From Fibrobacter succinogenes (lineage in GTDB: Bacteria; Fibrobacterota; Fibrobacteria; Fibrobacterales; Fibrobacteraceae): a DNA stretch of 64,000 bases. The position numbers and the translations under genes are program-made. The notes below the pieces were generated by a model that was given only the letters and a program-made list of their open reading frames with translations, was not told where the DNA came from and did not search any database. Where the stretch lies: positions 1 to 64,000 of the forward strand of contig CACXMH010000008.1 in NCBI GenBank assembly GCA_902768715.1, read 5' to 3'. Positions within the stretch are counted from its first letter, which is position 1, and every line of letters begins with the position of its first letter. This document shows positions 1 to 7,890 of the stretch, one piece after another.

Positions 1-1
1 G

Positions 2-1615
2 ATTATCCCCGAACGTTACGCCAACAAGTATCTGGACTGGCTCGCCGAAAAGCGCGACTGGTGCATCAGCCGTCAGCTCTGGTGGGGCCACCGCATTCCC
101 ATTTGGCACACGGACGCTAGCGAAGACGAACTGAAGGCCGCATTCGCGGGCCGCGACGACATCTACTTCTACAAGGCCGAAAACGGCGGCTACCTCGTGT
201 GCAGCCAGGAAGAAGACCTCAAGGAAGACGCTGTGCCGGGTCACGAACTCAAGCAGGAAGAAGACGTGCTCGACACGTGGTTCTCCAGTGGTTTGTGGCC
301 GCATTCTACCATGGGCTGGCCGGAAAATACCGACACGCTCAAGCGCTACTACCCCACCAGCGTGCTCGTGACAAGCCGCGACATCATTACGCTGTGGGTC
401 GCCCGCATGGTGCTCTTCAGCCAGGAAAACATGGGCACGGTTCCGTTCCACACGGTGTACATCCACCCGAAGATTCTGGACGGCAATGGCCAGACCATGA
501 GCAAGTCCAAGGGCAACGGCGTGGACCCGATGGATATCGAAGAAAAGTACGGTACCGACGCTCTGCGTTTTGTGATGGCAAGCCTCTGCACCGACAACCA
601 GGACGTGCGCCTGCCGGTGAAGAAGGAAAAGCAGCCGGATGGCCGCGAAATCAATACCAGCGAAAAGTTCGAAATCGGTCGTAACTTCAGCAACAAGCTG
701 TGGAACGCCTGCCGCTTCCTTTACCCGCAGCTCGAACAGGCCGGCGCTCTCGCCGCCGAACTCCCGATGGACAAGAACTTGTTCGCCCTGGAAGACAAGT
801 GGATTCTTAGCCGCCTGCAGACGACCATCAAGGACGCCACTCGCATGCTCGAAGAATACCACTTCGCCGAACTCGCCGGGTTCCTGTACCGCTTCGTGTG
901 GGACGACGTCTGCTCCAGCTACCTTGAAATCAAGAAGGCCGTGATCAACAGCGAGACGCTCACCGCCGAGAAGAAGAACGCCATGGCCATCCTCAGCTAC
1001 GTGCTGAAGAACGTGCTCGATCTGTTGCACCCGGTGATGCCGTTCATTACCGAAGAGCTCAACAGCATTCTGTTCCAGGGTTCTGAACTGGTAATCAGCC
1101 GCGCATGGCCCAAGGCCGACGAATCCCTCATCGACGGGTCGATCGAAGCCGCATTCGACCAGGCTTTCGCCGTGGTGGAAAGCGTGCGTGGCGTGCGTGG
1201 CCGCTACAACGTGAGCCCCGCCACCAAGCTCAGCGCCGTGGTGAGCGTCGATGACGCCGCAACGGAAGCCAGCGTGAAGGACTGCATGGCAATCATCACC
1301 GAACTTTCGGGCCTCTCTGACCTGAGCGTCGCTGTGAAGGCCGCCAAGCCGAAGTTCAGCGCCAGCGCCGTGGTGCCCGGTGGCGAACTCTACATCCCGC
1401 TCGAAGGTATCCTCGACCCGGCTGCAGAAATCGCCCGCTTGGAAAAGGAAATCGAAAAGGCCAAGGCATTCGCCGCTTCGATTGAACGCAAGCTCTCGAA
1501 CGAAAAGTTCGTGAGCGGCGCCCCCGAAGCCGTGGTGAACGCCGAAAGGACGAAGCTTGCGACTCAGCAGGACATTATCGCGAAGAACGAAGCTGCGCTG
1601 AAGGAACTGCGCTAA
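2..1615 (+). CDS. valS: Valyl-tRNA synthetase, C-terminal part (5' truncated by window edge)
   Basis: Class I aminoacyl-tRNA synthetase that charges tRNA-Val in the cytoplasm. The reading frame is open from base 2 and the start lies outside the window. The first residues ([15 protein letters not shown]) belong to the catalytic Rossmann domain. The KMSKS loop is seen as MSKSKGN near base 500. It is followed by the helical anticodon-binding domain (with the [11 protein letters not shown] segment) and a C-terminal coiled-coil arm rich in Lys, Glu and Ala ([19 protein letters not shown]), as in bacterial ValRS. The coding end is intact, and a strong terminator follows within 80 bases. Recognition is secure; only the length is incomplete. 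Confidence 0.97.
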   Translation: MIPERYANKYLDWLAEKRDWCISRQLWWGHRIPIWHTDASEDELKAAFAGRDDIYFYKAENGGYLVCSQEEDLKEDAVPGHELKQEEDVLDTWFSSGLWPHSTMGWPENTDTLKRYYPTSVLVTSRDIITLWVARMVLFSQENMGTVPFHTVYIHPKILDGNGQTMSKSKGNGVDPMDIEEKYGTDALRFVMASLCTDNQDVRLPVKKEKQPDGREINTSEKFEIGRNFSNKLWNACRFLYPQLEQAGALAAELPMDKNLFALEDKWILSRLQTTIKDATRMLEEYHFAELAGFLYRFVWDDVCSSYLEIKKAVINSETLTAEKKNAMAILSYVLKNVLDLLHPVMPFITEELNSILFQGSELVISRAWPKADESLIDGSIEAAFDQAFAVVESVRGVRGRYNVSPATKLSAVVSVDDAATEASVKDCMAIITELSGLSDLSVAVKAAKPKFSASAVVPGGELYIPLEGILDPAAEIARLEKEIEKAKAFAASIERKLSNEKFVSGAPEAVVNAERTKLATQQDIIAKNEAALKELR

Positions 1616-1620
1616 CTCAC

Positions 1621-1655
1621 GTCATTGCGAGGCTCCGCAAGGAGCCGTGGCAATC
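1621..1655. repeat. GTCATTGCGAGG-type palindromic dispersed repeat
   Basis: Begins GTCATTGCGAGGCTCCGC and ends with an inverted partner (GTGGCAATC); the inner part GGCTCC-GCAA-GGAGCC can form a hairpin. Related GTCAT-ended sequences recur in other gaps of this window and inside the GSCFA gene, so this is one member of a dispersed family. Confidence 0.7.
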
Positions 1656-1661
1656 AAATTT

Positions 1662-1692
1662 AAAAGAGATGTTCAAAGAACATCTCTTTTTT
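1662..1692 (+). terminator. Intrinsic terminator after valS
   Basis: A perfect 13-bp stem (AAAAGAGATGTTC / GAACATCTCTTTT) with a 3-nt loop runs into TTTTTT. It is placed 47 bases after the valS stop. Being A/T-flanked it could also act on transcripts from the minus-strand genes that end at 1709. Confidence 0.85.
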
Positions 1693-1708
1693 CGTTTTCA
1701 TTCAACGT

Positions 1709-1939
1709 TTACTTTTCCAAGCTATTCTTTTCTGTGTGTTCAGCCCAAACTTCTGTGGCCAAGTATTTGTCGCTGCGACAATGGAGATCAGCAACTCCAT
1801 CTTCTATCATCTCTGCAGTTTCAGACTCATAGTAAATGTCTGTCGCTTCCTGCAAAGAGATATGGAACATATCGCTAATACAAGCAATAACCCTAGCGCA
1901 TTTCGCACTTTTCAAGATTTGCTTGCTTGCATCAGTCAT
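1709..1939 (-). CDS. Small partner protein of the DUF3990 gene (hypothetical, 76 aa)
   Basis: Third gene of a three-gene minus-strand set; its start overlaps the end of the DUF3990 gene by 4 bases (ATGA arrangement), so the two are translationally coupled. The protein is small and acidic, with the segment EMIEDGVADLHCRSDKYLA. I recall this segment in short proteins that accompany DUF3990/DUF3791 genes, but I cannot name the family with certainty. There is no signal peptide and no membrane segment. From context it could be an antitoxin or accessory factor for the putative ADP-ribosyltransferase upstream; this is inference. Confidence 0.6.
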   Translation of the reverse strand: MTDASKQILKSAKCARVIACISDMFHISLQEATDIYYESETAEMIEDGVADLHCRSDKYLATEVWAEHTEKNSLEK

Positions 1940-2406
1940 AAACGCTCACTTTCGATATGGGCCAAGCAACGGCGAAGCATTTCTTCAGAGCGAATGCAAT
2001 ACTGAATATTCGGAGTCACAAACTCCAACAAACCCAAGGTTTCCTGCAATGAAATTTCGCCAGTCAGATATCGATCCAAAGTCAAAAAGACTCTATCATT
2101 GGCAATGCCGCCAACAACTAAATCGTAATCGCTATCATCTTCACCCGCCCGACATTTAGATATAAAATCAAGCCACGCTTTATCGTAAGCATCAAATCGG
2201 AGAATTTTCCACTCGGTTTCGTCATAGGAAAACTCATAGGCATTCAGCCACGCATCCTTTCCACGACGTTTGAAGCGATCTCCATACCTTTGAGCCTGCT
2301 CCAAAATAGATGTAAGGTAAAAACCCCGTCCAAAATCAAGATATTTACGAGAATGTTCCAAATCCGGTCGTTCAACAACAACCGACGAGGAATGATACAA
2401 TCTCAT
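1936..2406 (-). CDS. DUF3990 family protein, putative ADP-ribosyltransferase-fold toxin
   Basis: 156 residues. The start MRLYHSSSVVVERPDLEHSR and the following DFGRGFYLTSILEQAQRYG fit the DUF3990 pattern (LYHGS...DFGxGFYLT...QA). From memory this family belongs to the ADP-ribosyl superfamily: H of the YH motif and the GFYLT strand resemble NAD-binding elements, and a downstream conserved segment is DYDLVVGGIANDRVF. The gene is sandwiched, with 1- and 4-base overlaps, between two very small genes, the usual layout of a toxin-antitoxin operon. The family call is good. A toxin role that modifies a host target with NAD is inference and no target can be read from the sequence. Confidence 0.75.
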   Translation of the reverse strand: MRLYHSSSVVVERPDLEHSRKYLDFGRGFYLTSILEQAQRYGDRFKRRGKDAWLNAYEFSYDETEWKILRFDAYDKAWLDFISKCRAGEDDSDYDLVVGGIANDRVFLTLDRYLTGEISLQETLGLLEFVTPNIQYCIRSEEMLRRCLAHIESERL

Positions 2407-2621
2407 TAAGCCAGCACCCCTTTTTCCTTCATATATTCCGTAAGGTCTTCCATAAGGTAGTGGGAGCCAAACGTATGCAGGACATCGTAAGAGGGGACGA
2501 TATAATCGTATAAAATACCCGATTTTTTCAAACGCTTATAAACCTCTCGCTGAGGGAGTTTCAGCAAGAGCGAGAGCTGCCCGATGCAATAGGTCACAAA
2601 CTCAAGCGTTCTGTTGTCCAT
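2406..2621 (-). CDS. DUF3791 family small protein (71 aa), candidate antitoxin
   Basis: First gene of the minus-strand trio; its last base overlaps the first base of the DUF3990 gene. The segment KSGILYDYIVPSYDVLHTFG followed by EDLTEYMKEKG matches the DUF3791 layout (short helical protein with a YxxLHT core), a family usually found beside DUF3990. No signal peptide. It is the most likely antitoxin or chaperone of the neighbouring putative ADP-ribosyltransferase, by position only. Confidence 0.65.
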   Translation of the reverse strand: MDNRTLEFVTYCIGQLSLLLKLPQREVYKRLKKSGILYDYIVPSYDVLHTFGSHYLMEDLTEYMKEKGVLA

Positions 2622-2778
2622 ACCTTAAATATACATTATTCAAGCAAAAAACGCCAAACACCCTATATGCGGAAACACAACATCTGCCTTACAGTAAGGC
2701 TTTTCCTGGAAATTTTCATCAAAAATCCACTTTTTTGAAAACTTTTTGAATTTTTCGTCCATTTTTATGTTATTTTAT

Positions 2779-3033
2779 AAGAGTAAAAGAGTTTTTGCTC
2801 TTGCCCTCCATGCGAAATCTCGACCATTTCCCTAAACGAGGACAAGGCGAACGCTCACGCAGGTATGCCGTTTTGCGGTGTATCTCGGTTTGTCGTGACC
2901 GGCTTTTTAACCGGTTCTTGGTTGTATAACCAAGGGCAACAGCCCTTTGGGGGCGTGGGTCGTTTGCGTTTATCGCATTGAGGCATGTCTAGAGCCCCGT
3001 ACAGGTAAACGCAACGATCTGCGCCTTTTTTGT
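2779..3033 (+). ncRNA. Unidentified structured RNA candidate or long structured leader
   Basis: The 490-base gap between 2621 and 3112 has no convincing gene but several helices in a row. They are a 10-bp AAGAGTAAAA/TTTTGCTCTT hairpin (2779-2802), ACCGG/CCGGT (near 2897-2914), a 7-bp CTTGGTT-GTAT-AACCAAG hairpin (near 2917-2934), and GGGC-AACA-GCCC. A roughly 13-bp helix with one bulge pairs GTCGTTTGCGTTTA (near 2958) with TAAACGCAACGAT (near 3005). The last helix is followed by GCGCC and TTTTTT, like a terminator. I do not recognise tmRNA, RNase P, SRP or 6S signatures. It may be a stand-alone RNA or a regulatory leader of the membrane-protein gene at 3112. Confidence 0.45.
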
Positions 3034-3111
3034 TTCCTTACAAAAAATGGCATGGTTCCTTGCTGAGCAGGGGCGGAACTCCAACAACACAAACAATGGA
3101 GTTATTGCCCT

Positions 3112-3729
3112 ATGGAAAATGAAGAACTTATCAAGCGCCCCAGTTTCGTTCAAAAAATCGGACGTTTTTTCGGCTGGTGCGACAGCAAGATAATCAACAT
3201 TCATATGCGTCTTGTGAAAAATATGCTGGACAGGGAGTCGCAGGCAAGGGCGCAAGGCCTTATCGATAAAACTGGTTTCAAAACGGTTGGGGCTTTTGTA
3301 ACCTGGCTTATGGCCCTTCCATGTCATGCATCGAAATATTCCACTCGCAAGTACGCTCAGGCTTTTGTTCGCATTTTCATTTCAGCCATTCTCGCTTTCT
3401 TGCCGATGATTTTGCTGTTGGCCTTTGTTAATCAGGTTTGTCCGTCTTACAAGGATTTCTTTAAGGAAAATCTTATAATCATCTGGACCGTGATGACTGC
3501 ATTATCTCTGTTCTTCTTCATGAAGTTTGGCTTAGTCCTAATAAGGATTGTCACATGTTTGTTGATACTCGCAATCCTTATGACTTCGTCCGCGTTCCTT
3601 TTAAGTGATGCAACTCCCGAAACGCGATCGGCAATATTCATTGTAATTGAAATCGTGACGGCACTATTCTTTCTGCTATGGAACTTTTGGCCCAAGGGCA
3701 AAAAGCAGGGAAACGATGAAGCAATCTAA
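3112..3729 (+). CDS. Hypothetical multi-pass membrane protein (205 aa)
   Basis: Not recognised. The N-terminal 80 residues are basic and cytoplasmic-looking (FVQKIGRFFGWCDSKIINIH). They are followed by about four hydrophobic segments (FISAILAFLPMILLLAFV, LIIIWTVMTALSLFFFM, LIRIVTCLLILAILMTSSAF, AIFIVIEIVTALFFLLWNF) and a short Lys-rich tail. The gene sits in an AT-rich accessory block just after the structured-RNA candidate, and an imperfect GC-rich hairpin follows it. The start is supported by GGAG about 13 bases upstream. Confidence 0.7.
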   Translation: MENEELIKRPSFVQKIGRFFGWCDSKIINIHMRLVKNMLDRESQARAQGLIDKTGFKTVGAFVTWLMALPCHASKYSTRKYAQAFVRIFISAILAFLPMILLLAFVNQVCPSYKDFFKENLIIIWTVMTALSLFFFMKFGLVLIRIVTCLLILAILMTSSAFLLSDATPETRSAIFIVIEIVTALFFLLWNFWPKGKKQGNDEAI

Positions 3730-3748
3730 ACCATTTGCAAATGCAAAA

Positions 3749-3781
3749 CGCACCGTGCCGAAACCCGCGCGGCATGGTGCG
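3749..3781 (+). terminator. GC-rich hairpin between 3112 gene and first IYDE-motif gene
   Basis: A 12-bp stem (C-GCACCGTGCCG / CGGCATGGTGC-G, one G-T pair) with a 9-nt loop. No T-run follows, so it may be an attenuator or an mRNA-stability element rather than a true intrinsic terminator. Confidence 0.4.
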
Positions 3782-3822
3782 CAACAGAATGCGGGATAAC
3801 AAATCCTGATGGAGATCATATC

Positions 3823-4005
3823 ATGATATCTACGGTTAAACAAGAAGGAAGTATGTTAAGAATTTATGATGAAAACGGACAATGCAAGACAACGATATCC
3901 GCACAAGATGGACTTGTTGGCTATACTTCTTCAACCGTTTCTGTAAAACAAGGTAGTTGTACCCGAATTTATGATGAAAACGGGAACATTCAGACAACCA
4001 TTTAA
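3823..4005 (+). CDS. Small IYDENG-repeat protein (60 aa)
   Basis: Not recognised. The protein is an internal duplication: STVKQEGSMLRIYDENG...TTI and STVSVKQGSCTRIYDENG...TTI, about 34 residues apart. The same RxxIYDExG motif recurs in the next gene. The leader TGCGGGATAA ... TATC ATG is shared with the leader of the next gene, so the two genes probably arose by duplication. No signal peptide and no membrane segment; a small beta-rich cytoplasmic protein is likely. Confidence 0.6.
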   Translation: MISTVKQEGSMLRIYDENGQCKTTISAQDGLVGYTSSTVSVKQGSCTRIYDENGNIQTTI

Positions 4006-4078
4006 CTTTTTAAAGTTTTCTATGCAGGAACCTGCACTGCATGGATTGTAACAACCTGCGGGATAAATGAGGTATATC

Positions 4079-4300
4079 ATGATAAATCGTGCAGAAGTTA
4101 AGGATACTAATGGCTGGCGCCTCATCATTTATGATGAAACCGGCTACCAGTATGATGATGGCTGTTGTGGCTGCTTGAATGAAACCGCGCGAGTAGTAAA
4201 AGTCAATGACAACTATGTTGTTGTTGATTACGAATCTAATGGTCCACGCCGTGTATACTTCGATGACCATGCCCATGTTATTAAGTCTGAAATGCGGTAA
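4079..4300 (+). CDS. Small IYDE-motif protein (73 aa)
   Basis: Not recognised. Start placed at the second ATG of the open frame (the first is at 4067) because the context GAGGTATATC-ATG-ATA copies that of the preceding gene and leaves GAGG as ribosome-binding site. It carries WRLIIYDETGYQ, similar to the RxxIYDENG repeats of the 60-residue neighbour. A Gly/Cys stretch (DDGCCGCL) and an acidic, Tyr/Val-rich region follow. A perfect TGCAGG-AA-CCTGCA hairpin lies between the two genes at 4023-4036. Confidence 0.6.
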   Translation: MINRAEVKDTNGWRLIIYDETGYQYDDGCCGCLNETARVVKVNDNYVVVDYESNGPRRVYFDDHAHVIKSEMR

Positions 4301-4374
4301 AGAGCCTGATTTCGATAAAATAGGACATCTTATTCATTGGGTTAATGGATAAGTGATTCAATTTCAAAAAAAAT

Positions 4375-4411
4375 GTTCATCATATACATTTTTCCAATGT
4401 ATATGATGAAC
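4375..4411. terminator. Perfect 16-bp inverted repeat, possible bidirectional terminator
   Basis: GTTCATCATATACATT and its exact reverse complement are separated by 5 nt. On the minus strand the stem is followed by eight Ts (AAAAAAAA at 4366-4373 on plus), which fits an intrinsic terminator in that direction; on the plus strand only TTTC follows. It could equally be a large operator. Confidence 0.5.
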
Positions 4412-4442
4412 TTTCAATCCAAATTAGGGCTACAAAATAAGC

Positions 4443-4676
4443 ATGTACGAAAAAATTGTAACAAAAGATGGGAAGGTTATTGCTCCTACAGTTGAAATTG
4501 AGGATATTGAGAACCAGCAATACCGCATATATGGAGTTCTTGATCAATCAATAAATTATGAAACAAATTTTATTGGACTACGCGTCAAAAGTGACTCACA
4601 AATATTTTCGTTCGTTCGATTTTCAAAAATAGTGAGCCATAAAAATAGAATTATTTTAGAGGTGATTGCATGGTAA
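4443..4676 (+). CDS. Hypothetical protein (77 aa)
   Basis: Not recognised. A small protein without signal or membrane segment and with a beta-rich pattern (QQYRIYGVLDQS, FIGLRVKSDSQIFSFVRFSKI). Its stop codon overlaps the start of the next gene (GCATGGTAA), so the two are translationally coupled. Base composition is AT-rich like the rest of this block. Confidence 0.6.
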   Translation: MYEKIVTKDGKVIAPTVEIEDIENQQYRIYGVLDQSINYETNFIGLRVKSDSQIFSFVRFSKIVSHKNRIILEVIAW

Positions 4677-5308
4677 TACCACAAATTCGTCCTTCCGATA
4701 TATGGGAGAAAGATGCTCCTGCGGAATATGACGTTAATACAAATACAATTTATTTTCGTTTAGACTATGACCCGAACAGAGATTGCGATGGCTGGATTGT
4801 ACATGAAATGATACGTGCGTATCTCTCTTCTATTAATTTTGAAGACAATTGTAATCCCCCAATAGTAGAGTATCCTTTTAATAATGTAGAACGATATGCT
4901 TTTACATGGCAATTCGTCTATTTACTTGAAACCCACAGAATTTGTTCTATAGGCAATATTAAAAGCCTTATGCCGTGGGAATTTGAGAGATTTGGAGAAG
5001 ACTGGGCAAAAAAGTATTTCAATATTGCAAAAGAAAAAATAAGAAACGACGATGAAGACATTCCTCCATCACCCATTCATGAGGGTGGGCGTTTTGATTC
5101 TTCCGTTGACTTACAACTAGAAGAAAAATTTAGAGAAATTGTTAATAACGCTAAGAAGAAATTTTTAGCAGAATATCCGCAATGGTCTAATAAAGACCTA
5201 ATGCAAAAGGACAAAGACTCTTTGATTCAGGATAATCATGGATGTATATGGGTTTCAACCATAATTGCGATAGTTGTAATTGCAATCGTGGTTGCATACA
5301 CTCTATAG
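4670..5308 (+). CDS. Hypothetical C-tail-anchored protein (212 aa)
   Basis: Not recognised. The first 180 residues are soluble and acidic/Trp-rich. A DGWIVHEMIRAYL segment looks superficially like an HExxH metal motif but lacks the second His, so protease activity is not claimed. The last 20 residues form one hydrophobic helix (WVSTIIAIVVIAIVVAYTL), which predicts a C-terminal membrane anchor with the body in the cytoplasm. The gene is coupled to the 77-residue gene upstream. Confidence 0.65.
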   Translation: MVIPQIRPSDIWEKDAPAEYDVNTNTIYFRLDYDPNRDCDGWIVHEMIRAYLSSINFEDNCNPPIVEYPFNNVERYAFTWQFVYLLETHRICSIGNIKSLMPWEFERFGEDWAKKYFNIAKEKIRNDDEDIPPSPIHEGGRFDSSVDLQLEEKFREIVNNAKKKFLAEYPQWSNKDLMQKDKDSLIQDNHGCIWVSTIIAIVVIAIVVAYTL

Positions 5309-5351
5309 GACAACAACGGTAAGGGCTGGAAGAAAATTTCGTGGGAAAATG

Positions 5352-5393
5352 CGAGTAGATTGCTTCGGGACAATCGCCCCTCGCAATGACGAT
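5352..5393. repeat. CGCAATGAC-type dispersed repeat
   Basis: Contains GATTGCTTCGGGACAATCG and CCTCGCAATGAC, an inverted relative of the repeat at 1621. It lies in the gap before the secreted-protein gene at 5443. Confidence 0.6.
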
Positions 5394-5442
5394 GAAATTT
5401 GACAAATTCGAAACATAAAGCGATATATGAACGGAGACCTCT

Positions 5443-6063
5443 ATGAAAAAACTTCTTTTGCTGGCACTTGCCCTTTCTGCATTGGCTTTTGCCGATAAGC
5501 CGACAGGCGTGTGGCGTTTCGCCCGCACAAATTCCATGTATTCTACTGCATGGAACCATCCGGGAACCATAATCGACCTTGGCGACAAGGAGGTATGCCA
5601 TTATGTCGGACAGATTAACTTTCCGCCCAACAGGGACGGCACCTGTGACGACATACTCATCTTGCACCTAGCCAAAGCGCAAGCCATGGAAGAGAACGGG
5701 AAGATTATCGGGTTGTACTGTGCATACGACTGGTCTTTTCCCGATATGGGCGGCAATTTTCTGACCAACGACGTGTACCGTGAGAATTGCCCCGACATAC
5801 TGGCTACCGTCAATGGTGGGTTCGACGTAATTGGCGAATACTGGTTCAAACCTATGGAGAACCAGGCCATATATTACGAGGATGGTGCACCCATCAGGCA
5901 GACACTATCCAATACTCGGGATGTCCTTGACAGGTTCGACAAGAAATACGAAAACCAGATAAGGTATCGCGACACGTACGATTGGATACAGCTGAAACCC
6001 GGCTACGGATGGGACCAATGGGAACGACCAGGGAGCGTGTACGGAAAACGGATGGGTAAATGA
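5443..6063 (+). CDS. Secreted hypothetical protein (206 aa)
   Basis: Not recognised. A clear Sec signal peptide (MKKLLLLALALSALAFA|D) predicts export to the periplasm or beyond. The mature part is rich in aromatic residues and Cys and has no motif I can name. GGAG lies just upstream of the start. Its stop overlaps the ATG of the following lipoprotein gene (ATGA), so the pair is an operon and the products may act together at the envelope. Confidence 0.7.
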   Translation: MKKLLLLALALSALAFADKPTGVWRFARTNSMYSTAWNHPGTIIDLGDKEVCHYVGQINFPPNRDGTCDDILILHLAKAQAMEENGKIIGLYCAYDWSFPDMGGNFLTNDVYRENCPDILATVNGGFDVIGEYWFKPMENQAIYYEDGAPIRQTLSNTRDVLDRFDKKYENQIRYRDTYDWIQLKPGYGWDQWERPGSVYGKRMGK

Positions 6064-6500
6064 GAAAATTTATCGCCGTCTTTGCGCTTGCCCAGCTCAT
6101 TTGTGCTTGCGTTTCTACGCAAGGTGGTAAAGAACGCGTCGATGAACAAGCTTCTTCGAACTTTAACAGTGTCGCAAAAATCCATTGCCTAAATCGGACG
6201 GATCTTTCTGAGGAAACGCAAGTTGACTTTCGTGTAAAGGTCTTGCAAAACAAGGACGATCCGCTGCAGGTCTGTTATCGGATTTCTGAGTTCGAAAGGT
6301 GTTTCGATACACGCCTGGACTATCCTTACACGGAATGCCGCGAGACAACGCCACCTTACAAGCGTTGTCACGACGACCGTTTTGACGGCAACGAGATCTT
6401 GAATATTTATCACATCGGGGCGGGTGACACACTGATGCTGGGGAACAACATCTTTGTTGCAATTACAGGCGAAGGTTGCTTTGCCGCGAAAAAGCGTTAG
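6060..6500 (+). CDS. Putative lipoprotein (146 aa)
   Basis: A short hydrophobic N-terminus ending in a lipobox-like LICAC predicts lipidation at Cys17. The mature part has many Cys (RCFDTRLDYPYTECR, KRCHDD), suggesting disulphides outside the cytoplasm. It overlaps the preceding secreted-protein gene by 4 bases. Function unknown. The stop codon lies within the 11-mer GCGTTAGGGAT that recurs elsewhere in the window. Confidence 0.65.
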   Translation: MRKFIAVFALAQLICACVSTQGGKERVDEQASSNFNSVAKIHCLNRTDLSEETQVDFRVKVLQNKDDPLQVCYRISEFERCFDTRLDYPYTECRETTPPYKRCHDDRFDGNEILNIYHIGAGDTLMLGNNIFVAITGEGCFAAKKR

Positions 6501-6600
6501 GGATAGCCCACTTGTGGGCGTGACCCCCTGGGACCGACCCGCACGGGCAGTGCGGGGAACGCCCAGGGAGATCCCCGCCTTCGCGGGGATGACGGCTGGA
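6494..6600. repeat. Dispersed repeat block (GCGTTAGGGAT + CCCCGCCTTCGCGGGG)
   Basis: Starts with GCGTTAGGGAT, which contains the stop codon of the upstream gene, and ends with GATCCCCGCCTTCGCGGGGATGAC, a GTCAT-ended palindromic repeat of the type seen at 12021, 33690 and 35276. Confidence 0.65.
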
Positions 6601-6610
6601 ATAAAATTTA

Positions 6611-6643
6611 AAAGAGGTGTTCCGTGCGGAGCGCCTTTTTTCT
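6611..6643 (+). terminator. Intrinsic terminator
   Basis: The stem AGGTGTTCCG / CGGAGCGCCT (with two G-T pairs) and a 2-nt loop are flanked by AAA and TTTTTT. It ends the 5443-6500 operon. Confidence 0.75.
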
Positions 6644-6675
6644 ATTATCAAAGAGGGTAAAAGGGGGAAAGTAAA

Positions 6676-7830
6676 ATGAAAATCAGGCCTTTTCTTTTCG
6701 CGAGCATACTTTCCGCAGGTATCGGAGTCGCAAACCTGTACGCGGCAGAATGTAACGTCACCCACCACCAGGGCAGTGGCGGCAGCACCGATGTCTACTT
6801 GGGGTACCCTGCAACCGCCCTCTACCTGTTCGAAGGCGACTACCTGGACCTCTCTAAGATGGACCAGCGCGCCCCCGCCGTTCAGAACGTCTCCGGCACC
6901 GATACGGCATGGGTGTACAGGTCCGAACTGGACTCCACCATGATCGTAATCGTCACCGAGAAGGTCGTCAAGGTGGCGCGCGTTGCCTATTCCAAAGACG
7001 AGAACGCACTTGCCGACACCCTTTTCACCGTGAACCACAAAGACGTGTACAAGGATGAATTCCCGCGTCTACAGAAGGCGGGCGTTTTCAAAGGCACAGC
7101 TGCGCAGGCAGATTCCCTCGTGACCCATGTCTTTGAATTATGCCAGAAATTATACAGCAAAGCTCTCGGTTACGCCGGCTGTGAATTCAATCCGCCCGAA
7201 CAGAGAGGAAGAAACGGTGGACACGACATCGACAAGGTCGATATGCCTCTCGCACTTGCAGCCGTTGCCGGCGAATTTACCTGGCTTCTCGACACGCTGA
7301 ATTACTGCAGTGAACTAAAATACCCGTCAGCTGACACCACGGGAGACTCGACAACGACTTCGCTACCCGGTAGCAGCCAGTCATCTTCAAACGATTCAAC
7401 AAGAATAAGCCGACCTGTAGTATACAATGATTCAATAGCGAACGATCAGCCTATTGATCAGCCCATTGATCAACCTATCGACAGTCCTGTAATCGCGACG
7501 GATTCTACCGCCCCGTTCATCGGAATAGATTCCACGGCCTTCTCCCTTGATTCGGGCTATTACAAACCGCCAACAGTCAAGTCGGTGGATGCAGTCGGAG
7601 ACTCCTCTACCACAAGCCTGAAACCTATCCAGGCGAAAGCAGGCTTTATGAGGCTTGGACAAAAACGTTACCGCATAGCAAACGTCAAGCCCGGCTCCCC
7701 ATACAGGATGTTCAGCCTTAACGGTCAGCTTCTGAAAAGCGGCGTTCTCGAGGACGGCTTGTTCGAAGCGCCGACCCTTCCCATTATACTTATGTTCAAA
7801 AGCGGGCAGAAATTTTATCTGAAAGATTAA
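6676..7830 (+). CDS. Secreted protein with Ser/Thr linker and C-terminal sorting-like domain (384 aa)
   Basis: The signal peptide is MKIRPFLFASILSAGIGVANLYAA. Residues about 25-215 form an unrecognised Cys-containing domain. A low-complexity Ser/Thr/Asp linker follows with a DQPI unit repeated in tandem (four near-identical 12-base units near 7440-7490). The last about 50 residues (RYRIANVKPGSPYRMFSLNGQLLKSG, then a run ending KSGQKFYLKD) resemble the beta-sandwich sorting domains of type IX-secreted proteins. A GGGGGAAAG ribosome-binding site precedes the ATG. Export and surface location are likely; function is unknown. Confidence 0.7.
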   Translation: MKIRPFLFASILSAGIGVANLYAAECNVTHHQGSGGSTDVYLGYPATALYLFEGDYLDLSKMDQRAPAVQNVSGTDTAWVYRSELDSTMIVIVTEKVVKVARVAYSKDENALADTLFTVNHKDVYKDEFPRLQKAGVFKGTAAQADSLVTHVFELCQKLYSKALGYAGCEFNPPEQRGRNGGHDIDKVDMPLALAAVAGEFTWLLDTLNYCSELKYPSADTTGDSTTTSLPGSSQSSSNDSTRISRPVVYNDSIANDQPIDQPIDQPIDSPVIATDSTAPFIGIDSTAFSLDSGYYKPPTVKSVDAVGDSSTTSLKPIQAKAGFMRLGQKRYRIANVKPGSPYRMFSLNGQLLKSGVLEDGLFEAPTLPIILMFKSGQKFYLKD

Positions 7831-7890
7831 AGATCCCCGCCTTGGTTCGACTTCGCTCACCACAGGTCGCGGGAATGTCAAGAAAGAGCC

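Noticed and set aside
2686-2704. GCCTTA-CAG-TAAGGC-TTTT hairpin as a plus-strand terminator
   Set aside because: Shape is right but no plus-strand gene ends upstream of it; left unassigned, though it might be an attenuator for the RNA region that follows.
2641-3060. tmRNA, RNase P RNA, SRP RNA or riboswitch in the 490-base gap
   Set aside because: None of the conserved cores (tmRNA ends, RNase P P4 sequences, SRP GGAA tetraloop region, c-di-GMP or cobalamin motifs) could be found.
4790-4830. HExxH-like metalloprotease motif in the 212-residue protein
   Set aside because: Sequence is HEMIR, without the second His, and no downstream ligand is evident.
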